A stretch of 64,000 nucleotides of DNA from Synchiropus splendidus (taxonomy: Eukaryota; Chordata; Actinopteri; Syngnathiformes; Callionymidae). The notes beneath the pieces were generated by a model, which was given only the letters and a program-made list of their open reading frames with translations, had not been told where the DNA came from and ran no database searches. The stretch's first letter is position 1; the number at the start of each line of letters is the position of its first letter. The position numbers and the translations under genes are program-made. Shown here in pieces: positions 11,501-21,781 of this stretch. The stretch lies in contig NC_071342.1 of the NCBI RefSeq assembly GCF_027744825.2, forward strand, positions 12,171,501 to 12,235,500, in the 5' to 3' direction.

Positions 11501-13029
11501 GAGTTAAGATCTGAACGTACCGATTTCTACATGACGAGGACGCTTCCGTGGCCTGCCGACAGGCAGCTTAACTCGAGGGGTCTCTTCAAGGCCAGTGGGT
11601 ATTGAACCAAGGCCAGCTAAAAACATAAAGCAAAGATCACAACATCAGAAAAAGTACATTTCTGCTTTCAAATCATTACAGTGAGGTACACATTCACAGT
11701 CTTGTGAGTCAGTTGGAACCTAAAGTAAATGTGAATGTTTTCATGACTCTCTGCGCTCCGCTGAAGTTCTGCGCAGATCAGTGTCTTCTGCAAGTTGAGC
11801 TCTCAAACACGGCATTTGAGTTATTAAATCAGTTAAAGAAACTATGTTGTTGACACAACAGAAATATCGTGTACCACAGAGCTCCGCTATGACAGAAAAG
11901 GGCGATGGAGGTGAGGTTCTGCAGCATTGTTGTCATTAAATTACGCAGACACAGTATATAATGTTGAAACAACAGAAACGGTGCCTCTGCCGATTAACAT
12001 TTGAACGAAGCAGTCACCTGCCGTCACTGGCTTATTTAGCACACATTCACATAATCAGAGCACAAAAAACACTTCTCTAATGTTCTGGATTCTTCTGTAA
12101 CATGCTCCGCTATTCTTGGTTTTCAACATTATCCACAACTCTGCTTTTGAAACAATAGAAACAGGGCAATGTCATGAAGCTGCATGGAGCATGGAGCTGC
12201 TTCTTCATCCTCAACAGTGACAAAAACCATACAGCGGGCATTTCTGTATGTTTACATTTTATTGTCTAATTCTTAAATTTCTATGCTATTTGCTGAAAGC
12301 ATGGAAAAGTTTTGAATTAGTGAAACATCATATGCTTCACACCTTGAATAATATTATTCTTTACTAAAAATTATATATATATTTTTTAATAAACTACTGA
12401 ATAAATTAATGTCACAGTAGCTGATTCTTAATTTAGCATAATTAAAAAATTTTTACACATTTAATTCACTATCAATGATGTGAATTGAGTGGACAACAAT
12501 AAAGAATACCAGTATGCAAAATGTGAGCACAGACACAACATTTATTTATAGCAAATAAAGGTAGCGTCTGTGCTACAAAGAACTTAGGCTCTTTGTCTGG
12601 ACCTATTTACTTTACACAGAACTGCAGCAATTTATTGAAAAGAGTGACACTTGGCTTTGGTGATTGCAAACCATTATGTGGGTACCAACTAAAAACATGT
12701 AATTTTCCCACTTATCTTGTAGCGTAACATTTTTAAAACAGAACTTTTCAATGGTCTTGGTAAGTGTTCAATCAACCATTGCATGTTGACTTACCTGCTG
12801 AACCAGACATGTGAAAACTTGGGTCCTCATTGTCCAGCAGGTTAAAATGTGAGCTTGCACACCCAAACATGGGGTCTTTGTCGCTGAGCATGTTCTTGAG
12901 TGAGTCGTCCAGCTGGGGTCCGGGTCCAAACTCATTACTGGCCTCACATTCCAGATTCTGACCTATAACCAGGGAGTCATCCAACTGGTCGCTTGGTATT
13001 AAATGGTTGAAGGTGTCCACAATATCCAT
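4121..13029 (-). CDS. phf3: PHD finger protein 3 (PHF3), complete, 15 coding exons
   Basis: PHF3 is a nuclear protein that binds the phosphorylated C-terminal domain of RNA polymerase II through its SPOC domain and affects elongation and mRNA levels (known for the family). Coding exons, 5' to 3': 13029-12795, 11616-11521, 11317-10039, 9723-9438, 9002-8951, 8816-8705, 8611-8455, 8385-8269, 7960-7838, 7763-7619, 7555-7369, 6489-6342, 6082-5993, 5860-5665 and 5595-4121. All have AG/GT borders and matching phase and sum to 1566 codons. The N-terminus MDIVDTFNHLIP is the PHF3 signature. Then come an AT-hook-like GRPRKRPR (about residues 100-107), a PHD finger (527-576), a TFIIS central domain (about 665-785), a SPOC domain (about 950-1074) and a charged tail rich in Ser, Arg, His and Asp. 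At 1565 aa it is shorter than human PHF3 (about 2040 aa); most of the loss appears to be in low-complexity regions. Confidence 0.95.
5665..6489 (-). other. phf3: SPOC domain exons of phf3
   Basis: Exons 6489-6342, 6082-5993 and 5860-5665 encode the SPOC fold. Landmarks are LWRGFINMHAVAKLVTKA at its start, LPDSIQVGGRISPQIVWDY in the middle, and EVCLIRFSPETEEDE, YFSSRKRYGVVSNN and DMYLIPLG at the end. SPOC in PHF3 reads phospho-Ser2 on the RNA polymerase II tail (family knowledge). The two introns inside the domain are short. Confidence 0.9.
6490..7368 (-). other. phf3: phf3 intron
   Basis: This 0.9-kb intron has a GTGAGA donor at its high-coordinate end and a CACAG acceptor at 6490-6494. The content is AT-rich, and I see no further exon or repeat in it. 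Confidence 0.8.
7369..8816 (-). other. phf3: TFIIS central-domain exons and linker of phf3
   Basis: Exon 8816-8705 opens the TFIIS-like central domain (EEIRRSVRDSLKEILIQR). Exon 8611-8455 continues it (KNKYRSLMFNLKDTKNN) and exon 8385-8269 ends it (RMSPEELASKELAAWR). These are the usual landmarks of the TFIIS M domain. A Glu/Lys-rich linker follows, and exon 7763-7619 carries HLFDLHCKICTG, a conserved element of this family. In PHF3 this domain is thought to compete with TFIIS on RNA polymerase II. Confidence 0.9.
9438..10100 (-). other. phf3: PHD zinc finger of phf3, split by an intron
   Basis: The finger spans the junction of exons 11317-10039 and 9723-9438. The zinc ligands are complete, in C4HC3 order: C527, C530, C542, C545, H550, C553, C573 and C576. 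The core reads FMVGCGRCEDWFHGDCVGL, close to the PHF3/DIDO1 finger. The first pair, CGLC, is encoded by the upstream exon and the rest by the downstream exon. Confidence 0.93.
11617..12794 (-). other. phf3: phf3 intron
   Basis: This 1.2-kb AT-rich intron lies between the start-codon exon and the AT-hook exon. The donor GTAAGT is at 12794-12789. No other gene is apparent. Confidence 0.8.
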
Positions 13030-13045
13030 GTAGGCTGCTCACGTC

Positions 13046-14455
13046 CTGAAACAAGAAAATACATTCTCAACTCAAAATCACATCTTCAAGCAGCTAGGAC
13101 TTTTAACACCTCCCCGGCTATAACTTAGGGACCTCAAGTGAAACAGTGACCCCATGACATTTATTTTAATTACATCTTTAACCAAGTGAACAAAATTTTG
13201 TCAGCATATTGCGCCGTCAACTTTACAGTATTATCTACACCAGGACTTTTATCTAGTTCACAAGGTTGGCCCGAAGCCCGAAAAGCACGTTCAGAGAAAA
13301 ACAACACTGCTTTCTGGACCAACTTGACTTGAGTTCACCATAACAGATGAGAGCAATAATGGAAATCTAACTTTTGTTGAGTTGAGTTTAAATGTCTTGT
13401 GCAGCTTGTTATTGTGTGCCTCACAGATGAATTGTAATAATTAATACCACAACAACTAAACAATGTTCTGATAATTTTACTGACAAGTATATTCTGTTTG
13501 TGGATCAGAAGAACCTGGCGCTTTAATATCAAAGGATAGGTGAGATGTTTTACAGAGCAAAACATGAATGGAAAAACATATGGCACAATAGTAAAATTAC
13601 TGAGTCTTATGTTATCTTACTATTCAGTTTAAACTTAAAACATCGTCTCTAAGCAACATATGTACAGCCTTAGTCGTTTATTGTACTTTAATTCAAATCA
13701 GTACACATAAATCACTGATCTTATAGAGATGTGCATTATTGGATCAAGAAGATATTAAGGACAACACGTCATCTCCCGTTGCACATGCTGCACTGAATAA
13801 CGTGTGATCGACCCAACTAGCACCGGATATCGAATAATTCTAAATACATAAATTATAAATCTAAATAAAAAACGCAGTGTATTATAGTGAAAGAGGGACA
13901 TTGTTTTGGGCAAACATGTTGCGAAGTTCCATCAATACTACATAGTGCATCGTGCTAGCTGCAAAAGTTGCATCAGGCCAGTTTTGGACGTCTCTATATG
14001 CGATTTAACGTCAGCAGTCTCGTAATATTCTTCCGATAAAGTGTGAGCTTTCCTTTATATTCAACTAAGCGCCGTCGTTAATCGCACATACGACCGAACA
14101 GTTCAACTTTATCACAGCAACGAACTATTTACTGTTAGCCTGCTCACGCTACGTGGCTAACAACAACCTGCAGATAATCGAACATGTGAGTGACGAAAAC
14201 CAATACAACAAATGTTGTGCACCGTTTCATAGACTACACGCGTCGTAAGAAACGATGTATAACTCTAGGTTCAAATTACAGAATTATCAAAGAAGAGAGT
14301 TAGATCTGCCAGACAGGCGAGCTAGGTCGCGTTAGCACAGGCCTAAGTTTGTTTGTAGCATGATTGATACTGGCCATTCCGCACCCGGACGCCTTGTTTC
14401 CAGATCGTAAAGTGGCATAAATAGAACGAATGACGAATGTAGGAATGGGGTTTAC
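13046..14455 (-). other. phf3: phf3 first intron (within the 5' UTR)
   Basis: The intron separates the non-coding first exon from the exon carrying the ATG. The acceptor TTGTTTCAG ends at 13046, and the donor GTAAAC begins at 14455. Nothing else is recognised inside. Confidence 0.7.
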
Positions 14456-14575
14456 CTCTTTATCGTTTCGGTCTACGGCACACTTCTTTTAGGTCACATA
14501 GTAACACAGACGTTAACTTCCTCTCACTGAGCCGTCAGTCGTCCCGCTGCTGCAAAGCGTTACAGGTCACGTGGT
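14456..14575 (-). promoter_or_regulatory. phf3: phf3 first exon (non-coding) and promoter
   Basis: A GAG/GTAAAC donor at 14456/14455 ends a probable untranslated exon. Just upstream is a palindromic E-box CACGTG at 14568-14573 within ggtcacgtgg. No TATA box is visible. The transcription start is probably near 14500-14560, only about 300 bp from the 3' end of asrgl1. Confidence 0.55.
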
Positions 14576-14812
14576 TTCTGTTTACTGCTCATGGCGGCGT
14601 CATGTTTACATGTTTAAACCGCGTATTCAATTTCCTGACAAAACGAATAGAACATTTTTAACTTGACCCAGTTAAGGTAATTCATTAATACATGTGAAGG
14701 AGATAACCATGTATTTGCATTATTTAAAACGTTCTTTCATACACTAAGTACAGTATAAGGAGAGTTCTGTTTTGAAATTCAATGAATCAACACGAAAGCA
14801 CAAAACAATCTT

Positions 14813-14818
14813 TTTATT
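14813..14818 (-). terminator. asrgl1: Polyadenylation signal of asrgl1
   Basis: AATAAA on the minus strand, 128 bp downstream of the asrgl1 stop codon. It is the first canonical signal after the gene. Confidence 0.65.
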
Positions 14819-14945
14819 TGAAGTAACATAACACAGAAACTGACCAGTACAGTTTGCACAGTTCCAGGTGTAAATTAAGCACAGACACAGAACAAATTGC
14901 AGCCTCTTAAAATGCGACTGGATTTTGGGGGAAAGAATCAGTAAA

Positions 14946-17900
14946 TTATTGAATTAACTGTTGTTTTATTTCTTCATTTGGCTCTAGTCCATAAAACAAT
15001 ACGTCTTGGTCCACAGCTGCCCAGGCCATTCGTTCGGTCGTAAAAGTCGCAGCCCACTGCCCCGACGGAGAAACTGCAATGGCTCCTCCAGCACCGCGAA
15101 CACGGTCTCCCATGTAATTCAGGGCCAATTTTGAAGATTCCACGACGGATTTACCTGAGTAAGTAAATGAAATAATGATTCGACTGGACACAGCAACATT
15201 AATTACCATGGAAAGACAATACCCTTTGGGAGGTTTGAAGTGAATTTGAATGCTTATTTAAGTATTAAAGAAGATCGCAGTACTCAGTAAATAAAAGATT
15301 AATGCTCTGTTGTATTCAAAATCAGGAGAGAGTAAACTTAGTACAAATCCTTCCTGTGCACTCAATAGGATAGAAAAGAAAGAAGGAAACAAGTTAATAG
15401 TTCCATGAGTAAGAAGTGTTACCTTGTTCGACAAGCGAGAGAATACGGCTTGCCAATGTCACTTTGAGGATAGACTCTCCATGACCAGTGCAAGACACTG
15501 CACCACTCAAGTTGTCAGCATAACCCCCACAGCCTAAATTAAAAATAAATTATATAATACAATGATTAAATACAACACAGTAATTACCAACTGTATTCAC
15601 AGAAGAATTAATACATATTTATACGTATATTTGAATGTCTTTTTGAATGAAAAGAAAATGCCTTCATACCAATGATTGGGGAGTCTCCCACTCGTCCCAC
15701 CATTTTATTCCGGATACCTCCAGTAGATGTAGCACACGCGACATTGCCAGCAGAATCCAAAGCAACCGCACCCACTGTGTCATGTTGCCTGGAGTGTACA
15801 ACAGAGACACCATCTGAATAATGATTAGAACAACCTTTTGCCTGTTTAAAATACATAAAAGACATGACACGAATTAAAGGGTTTCACAGGCTTCAAGCCA
15901 ATATGAAGGCAGACAGTCATTGCAGGCCACACTTATCTTAGAAGGAACTAAAATATGTTTTACAGCAGCAGAATTAACCAATTGCAAGGATTAGTCAACT
16001 CTAAACACCTGCTCTTCATTATTTGTGGCAATGAACACCCAACTTATTCGTATTTATAGCAGCAGCTTGGGGGTTGATTGCAACTGCAGTTAGATAACAC
16101 ACATGGAAGATGAAATATCTTCTTCAAGTTTCACATGATGGGTGACACCACTTGGCACAAGTACACACCACTGAGAGTTGAAATCTTCCACAACACCGTT
16201 GACATATGTCTTCTGCTTCTCCCACTCTCTCCTCTCATATTCTGTCACAAGAGTATCGGTTGAAACTGTTGGAATACCGATACTCTCAGCGAACAAGTTT
16301 GCACCGTGGTCTGTCAACATGATGTGATCAGTCTTCCAAATTTTCCACAACAGCAAACATGAAACAAACAAAAAAAAAAGAAAATGGCTCATATATAATA
16401 CATAATATGCATTTTTAGTCAAATACAAAACAGGTTTTTATCTCACCTTTTCCATCACTGCCCTTGCCAGAGATACTGGATTGGCAATGTTCTTCACAGA
16501 AGAGACTGCACCACAAGCAAGTGTCTTTCCATCCATGATGATTGCATCCAGTTCCACTTTGCCCTCTGTGTTGAGAGCTGCTCCGTGACCTGCAGATAGA
16601 TAACGTTCATAAGGTATTTCCATATATGTCCACAAGATGGTAACAAGTCAGTGTATGTTAAACAGAACACCGCACTCGCCATAATACTCCACTGACTGCT
16701 ATAATGACAGTTCATGTCCAATCTTTTCACATAAATGAACCATAAAAAAACTATTGTGGGCCACTGGGCATAACAGCCTTGATGTTCATTTATATGCAAG
16801 GCAAACATATATTCACAGATTCTGTCGGGTATGAAAAGAAAATAATGGTCATTACGCAGTATTATCATCCCCTGATGTTCAGCTGCAATAAAGAGTTACT
16901 ACAGAACGCCATGGAAATTGGCCAACATGGATTAAAGTAGATTTGTTGGTGCATAAATGAGTGTCACAAAGTACAGCAAACAACTTAAATCAATGTTTAC
17001 AGCGCGGGTGACTACACAGATTGCCATTTTAGAGGGCAGAGTTATTCTACCTGCGTTAAACACCACATTATCCTCCAGTTTCCTCACAGCAGATTCAACA
17101 GCATCCAGCGCGCTCCCTCCCCGTTGCAGCACGGACCTCCCTTCACATGCAGCCAGTTTCACTCCATCAACTGAAGCCTTGGCAAGATGGTCAGGAATGG
17201 CCCACGCACCTCCGTGCACGACTATCACAGCGGACACCTTTCTGTGAAATAAGTGGTCCATTAATACACGTTTATTCAAAGGATGATCCATCCAATTTCC
17301 TCCACTGATCTGAAGTGGGGTTGTGAGGGCAGCGATCAAGGTCCCTCCTGGGTCTGTCCTCGGGCTCCTCCCAGATCACTATGCTTACGACAGCAAAGAT
17401 CTGACTTCGTAGTGACAATAATATAACTAAATAATCCTTTCTGTTCAGTTAAGGTAGCAGACCTTTTGTCGGAGCATGTTGCTATAAAATGACTCAGCAA
17501 CTACCATTTACATATATATAAACTCTCTTCTATTTATTTACTCTACAGTTAGGCTATAATGACTGTTTTATTAGTCAACTAGACATCGACTGTTTGCCAT
17601 TAGTTGACTTGTCTGTGACATACAGGCCCAACACCTCTGACTGTAGTCTTCTAAATAGTGATTAAATAAGTACATGAAAACTGTTCAAAGCCCCTTAACA
17701 GCATTAAATCAGTTTTGAAACATTAAATTTGAATTTTACATATTCAAAATATGAGGATTTTGACCAATCTATGTATGTTTTTGGATGATATGAAATACTA
17801 CTTACTTTCAAAATCCAATACATTTTTGAATAAACACAGCAAAACCTGCATTTTAAAATGTTGTTAAAACATGAGACTTTACAATCATGGGACTACAGTC

Positions 17901-18204
17901 TGCCACGACAAATATTCATGAGGAGGTTCATTTTCCTCCGACAAACTATAATGAAAAGCTCTTCACCGATCACTTTCCACACTTATTTATGACAAATAAT
18001 AATGCAAAATCTACACATGAACATAAACGCATTCGTGTTTTTTATTTGTTTTAAAAAGTTGTATGTATCGAAACGTCTCAGAGCATTGCCACTTTCACCA
18101 CAAGTCGTTTAACGAACGACATGCTGCAGTACATGAACGACGACTACGGTTTCCTACTTGAGTTTTTCTTCACTCGGACTCCCGAGGAAACGTGTCTCCG
18201 CCAT
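14946..18204 (-). CDS. asrgl1: Isoaspartyl peptidase/L-asparaginase (ASRGL1), complete, 7 coding exons
   Basis: This N-terminal nucleophile hydrolase cleaves L-asparagine and beta-aspartyl dipeptides in the cytosol. The precursor self-cleaves to expose a threonine nucleophile (family knowledge). Exons: 18204-18158, 17241-17051, 16589-16447, 16332-16169, 15788-15670, 15533-15423 and 15154-14946. Phases match and the total is 984 bases, giving 327 aa (human 308). Visible landmarks are VVHGGAW near residue 23, [12 protein letters not shown], an [12 protein letters not shown] segment, [10 protein letters not shown] with the predicted nucleophile Thr186, [23 protein letters not shown] and TGHGES. 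All key residues are present, so the enzyme should be active. Exon 1 supplies [15 protein letters not shown], which I chose because its donor joins in phase to exon 2 and it sits under a promoter. An in-frame ATG upstream of exon 2 is a weaker alternative. Confidence 0.92.
17242..18157 (-). other. asrgl1: asrgl1 intron 1
   Basis: This AT-rich intron is bounded by a GTAGGA donor at the 18157 end and a TTATTTCACAG acceptor ending at 17242. No other feature is seen. Confidence 0.65.
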
Positions 18205-18296
18205 GGTCACACGTTTCTGTCGGCTGATCGCAACCAGGAACAGAACCCGACGGACGTAACGAACGCGATGACGTCAGATGATGCATCACGGAAGTA
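18205..18296 (-). promoter_or_regulatory. asrgl1: asrgl1 promoter with CRE and ETS-type sites
   Basis: A perfect CRE palindrome TGACGTCA lies at 18269-18276 and a CGGAAGT ETS-type site at 18289-18295. Both are within 95 bp of the start codon at 18204. No TATA box is seen, which fits a housekeeping-type promoter. Confidence 0.6.
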
Positions 18297-19080
18297 AGCG
18301 AAAATAGACCGTAGCATTAAAAGTACATGAAAAAAAAAGACATTCAACTCGAGCTATCACATTTTTTCTAAATGAATTTTGTGTCTTTATTGTGACAAGT
18401 ACAAATCATGTGGTTTTTTTTATCTCGCTAGGAATTTATTTCTTTTATAAATCCGTACTTCTTCTCTTCGACCACTAAAAGGCAGCATGGATCTATCACT
18501 TGAGCTCATGCCATTGATTCTTTTCCAGCTGCTTTGTGGACAGATTCTGTCCCCAGGCGCCCTTAAACGTATTCATAAAAACATCTGCCGCAGTTAAAAC
18601 TTATTCAAGGAAGCCTGATATGATATTGCTCCCCCTTCCTTGCTGGTTCAAAATGTTTGGTTTGCAGTGGAAGATAGATACTGACGACGGCAGACTACCT
18701 GCCTCAGTAACTACACAGACATGGTGGAGAGAATGCAGTCGTATTGTTGCCGTTATAATGGTTACTCTCTGCTAATATGGTGACAACATTGAGGCTTGTT
18801 TATCCTCTCATTGTTTCTATGGACATTACCTCAAAGGTATTTCCAAAATCGAATCAGATTCAACCATATAAAAATGCTTATATGTGACCAAATAGAAGTG
18901 GCACATTTTGGTTTTTATTGGTTTTTTTATGTAAACACTTATTATCACTGTTGTAAATTAAAACCACTGTTTTATATTATACAGTAGGTTCTCCTCAGCC
19001 TCTTCGACATCCTAAGATCTCATTTCAGTGTAATCACTTACACCTGACTGGGATGCGAATAAGGTTTTCGTCATCTGAGA
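18297..19080. other. Intergenic DNA between asrgl1 and khdrbs2, first part
   Basis: AT-rich sequence between two divergent genes. I see no gene or clear repeat here. Confidence 0.5.
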
Positions 19081-19084
19081 TTGT

Positions 19085-19365
19085 GCTTTAGATTCTGACG
19101 GTGTTGAAAGTGCAGCCTTGGAGTGGAGGGATTGGGGACGAGCGGATTACACTGCAGCTTTTTGCACATGATGTGGTCCTGATTGGTTCATTGGCCACCA
19201 CACACACACACACGCACGCACATATACACACACATATACACTGATCGGCTCACATCTGAGCAGAGGGGATGAAGAACTGGACCTCGAAAACTGAAGCCAT
19301 GGTTCTCAGCTGGAAACTAATGGATTTCCTGCTCCAGGTAGCAGAGAAATGTTAAACACACAATT
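19085..19365 (+). pseudogene. Degenerate LINE reverse-transcriptase fragment interrupted by a CA repeat
   Basis: The plus strand reads TLQLFAHDVVLIGSLA at about 19159-19200, which matches the reverse-transcriptase catalytic box (FADD) with the first Asp changed to His. After a CA-rich microsatellite at about 19198-19242 the frame resumes near 19270 as KNWTSKTEAMVLSWKL, the segment that normally follows in fish non-LTR elements (STSKTEAMVLSRK type). Between the two, the microsatellite replaces or has expanded into the expected coding sequence. No intact element surrounds it. The exact LINE clade is not decided. Confidence 0.6.
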
Positions 19366-19576
19366 TTACAGCCACAGAGAGCCGATACCAGAGCCAGGGA
19401 CTTCGATAGACTGGCCTGGTTTCATGTTAAGCTGTCTCTGAAAACTTGAAATAAAACGTCATTATTATAACAGTTTGTCAGGCAGGATGAAGACTGTTAT
19501 CATCATGAAAGAAAATGTACAAAATATAGACAAAATATCATCAAGGAATAATAATAAAAATAATAACAACAATAAT

Positions 19577-19583
<7 letters not shown>

Positions 19584-19652
<69 letters not shown>
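19584..19652. repeat. TA dinucleotide microsatellite
   Basis: A run of about 34 TA units preceded by an AAT/AAC-rich stretch (19547-19583). Confidence 0.95.
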
Positions 19653-19655
<3 letters not shown>

Positions 19656-21420
19656 GTAATTAAACTATATGAGAGTTGAAACAGTTGGAAAAAAAATACG
19701 TTGTTAACTCATGAATTCAGAATTTTGTGGTCCAACAGCAACATTTTGTCATGTTTTATTTCGAAATCAGTTGAAGAGCTGAGGTATTACAGCGTGGATC
19801 TAGCAACATAAACATGGAGGCTTCAATGTTCTTGAAAGTCCTCCAATGTTTTATCACAGGTGACGTAATTATCTGAGTTCAGCACCATGGACAGTGACAC
19901 AGAAACCAAGCTTCCCCCCTTCTTGGATTGAATGTCACTGCATTTCAGGAACATTCATCACAGTTTGCAGATGCGCTGGGTTGACTGCGGTGAACTTTAG
20001 AAAATATTGACTCAAAGGCTTGAGAGAACTGAAAGGCACTTAGCCTAAAATAAATAGACACTGCCGTGAATGAACTGGCTATCAATACTGATTTGTTCCA
20101 CCACCACCGGGAACTTTGTGTGTCGGTTTAATACTTCAACAATATTGGAGATGAGTCACGCAACACACTGATGCATTTTATCTTCAGCCACAGGAGCAGC
20201 GCCTATTGTTAAGTTGGAGCAATGAAAAGACAAATAAATTTTCCCTCTGTTCCTAAATGAAAGCCTCCTTATGTTCATCACTTGATTGACAGTCAAGTAA
20301 GCAGATAAAGGCGAATCAAAGATTGATCATGGCAATGAAGGACAGTGTGAGCTCTATTTAGAAATAAGACCTTCACCATATATGTGATCACTGTCAGCAT
20401 CATTTTGAGCTGGTGGAGGGTGAAGTGACAACATTTCTGACTGGGCTGTGCTTTATAGATAAAAATTTTAAACAAGCAAACCAGTGTGGATACGATGACC
20501 CTGAGAGCAGAGCAGCCTCGGATTTTTACAAAACTCTGAATTTGCCATATAACCTGTGTGTGTGCCAGTTGGCCCATGCAGTTCAAAAGGACAACCACAC
20601 ATATATATGTTTTCTGTATGGACACGAGTCACCTTATTAAACCTGTGTGTGGACATTTTATTGTCTATTTTAGTGTTTTTTTTTTTAAAGTAACAATTCC
20701 AGAATTCTTTTATACATGTATGTATTTCTCCTGTGGTATGTTTCTCTGTTTATGCTTTGGCTTTTAGATAAACAAGTTGAAGCCAACTCCAACCAATGTT
20801 TTCAGGGTTGCTCAAAGACATTCAGGTCCTCGAATGTGCTGACACCAGTTCAATGCAGGTATGATGCAACTAACAAAAATGAAATATGTTGGGGTCATCA
20901 GGTTAGACATGAACACATTCGCTTTTAGCTAACCCCTGGTCATGTTTCCTCTTGGCAAGAAATATTTCATTCAGGTGTTTGAGTGAGAGTCAGTCTTAAG
21001 ATTTACTTAACATTAGAACATCTGGTTCTCATAATAAACGCTTTCTTGGTGGACTAATGCAGTTGTTTTTAAAGGCGAAACGCAAGCTATTGTTGATCTA
21101 AACTGGCTGAGAAATGTTTCTTCATCTGGGACCCTTTTCGTTCTTTGCTGGAACTGACAGTGGATCACATGTGGACAGCACATAACACCGGTCGTAAACT
21201 TGACTCCTCGTGTCGCTTGCATGTATTTAGAGTATAAAATAAGAAGTATGTCATCTAAAATGTTTTAAGCCATAGGAGAGTGGTGGAATCCACCTGTTAT
21301 GGTTTGAACCTATACAGCGTCTCAATGTTCCTTTAAGCCAAGGCACTGACTCCTCATTTGATGTGATCAGATGATTTAAGGAGGTAAACAAAGGGGGCGT
21401 CTTTGTTCCCAGCGCCCCCC
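19653..21420. other. Intergenic DNA upstream of khdrbs2
   Basis: No gene is supported. Short open frames at 20293-20767 overlap on both strands and show no domain. The sequence is not GC-rich until the khdrbs2 promoter begins. Confidence 0.5.
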
Positions 21421-21690
21421 AGAATACGGCCAATAAAGCGGCTGAGGGGCGGGAGCAGCGCGCGCTGCAGACCCGGAGAAGCGGCAGACTGGCGGGGAGC
21501 CGAGGAGAGGCAGCAGCCGGTGGAGGCGCACCCCTGAATCAGACTCCTCTCACAGATCCGGGACGTGGTTTGGGCTGTATTCCATGCTCGTTCATTAAGT
21601 CAAGCTCTTCACAGTTGGCCTTTCGTTTTGCGTTCCGACACGCCGCACTTCTCACTTGCACGACCAGAGACGAGGTCCGCTGAGATGAAG
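21421..21690 (+). promoter_or_regulatory. khdrbs2: khdrbs2 promoter and 5' untranslated region
   Basis: A GC-rich island rises sharply from the AT-rich surroundings. It contains a GC box GGGGCGGG at 21446-21453 and a CCAAT-like motif near 21430, then CG-rich sequence to about 21530. The transcription start probably lies near 21470-21560. Confidence 0.6.
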
Positions 21691-21781
21691 ATGGACTCGG
21701 AGAAGTACTTACCTGAACTGATGGCGGAGAAAAACACCTTGGACCCGTCTTTTGTCCACGCAGTGCGCCTTCTTGCTCACG
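21691..21781 (+). CDS. khdrbs2: khdrbs2 coding exon 1
   Basis: It encodes MDSEKYLPELMAEKNTLDPS and then FVHAVRLLAH, with the last codon split after its first base. The donor is GTAAGA. The residues match the conserved SLM1 N-terminus with a few conservative changes, such as V-R for S-R before LLA. A second in-frame ATG lies two codons upstream at 21685. Confidence 0.93.

Noticed and set aside
15788..15870. Upstream extension of asrgl1 exon 5 ([11 protein letters not shown])
   Set aside because: Joining the ATTCAG acceptor to exon 4 creates a stop; the CTCCAG acceptor at 15789-15790 gives the correct phase and WQHDTVGAV.
16932..17339. Longer asrgl1 first exon beginning [10 protein letters not shown]
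   Set aside because: The frame is open but lacks a promoter, whereas the acceptor at 17242 joins in phase to an exon under a CRE/ETS promoter.
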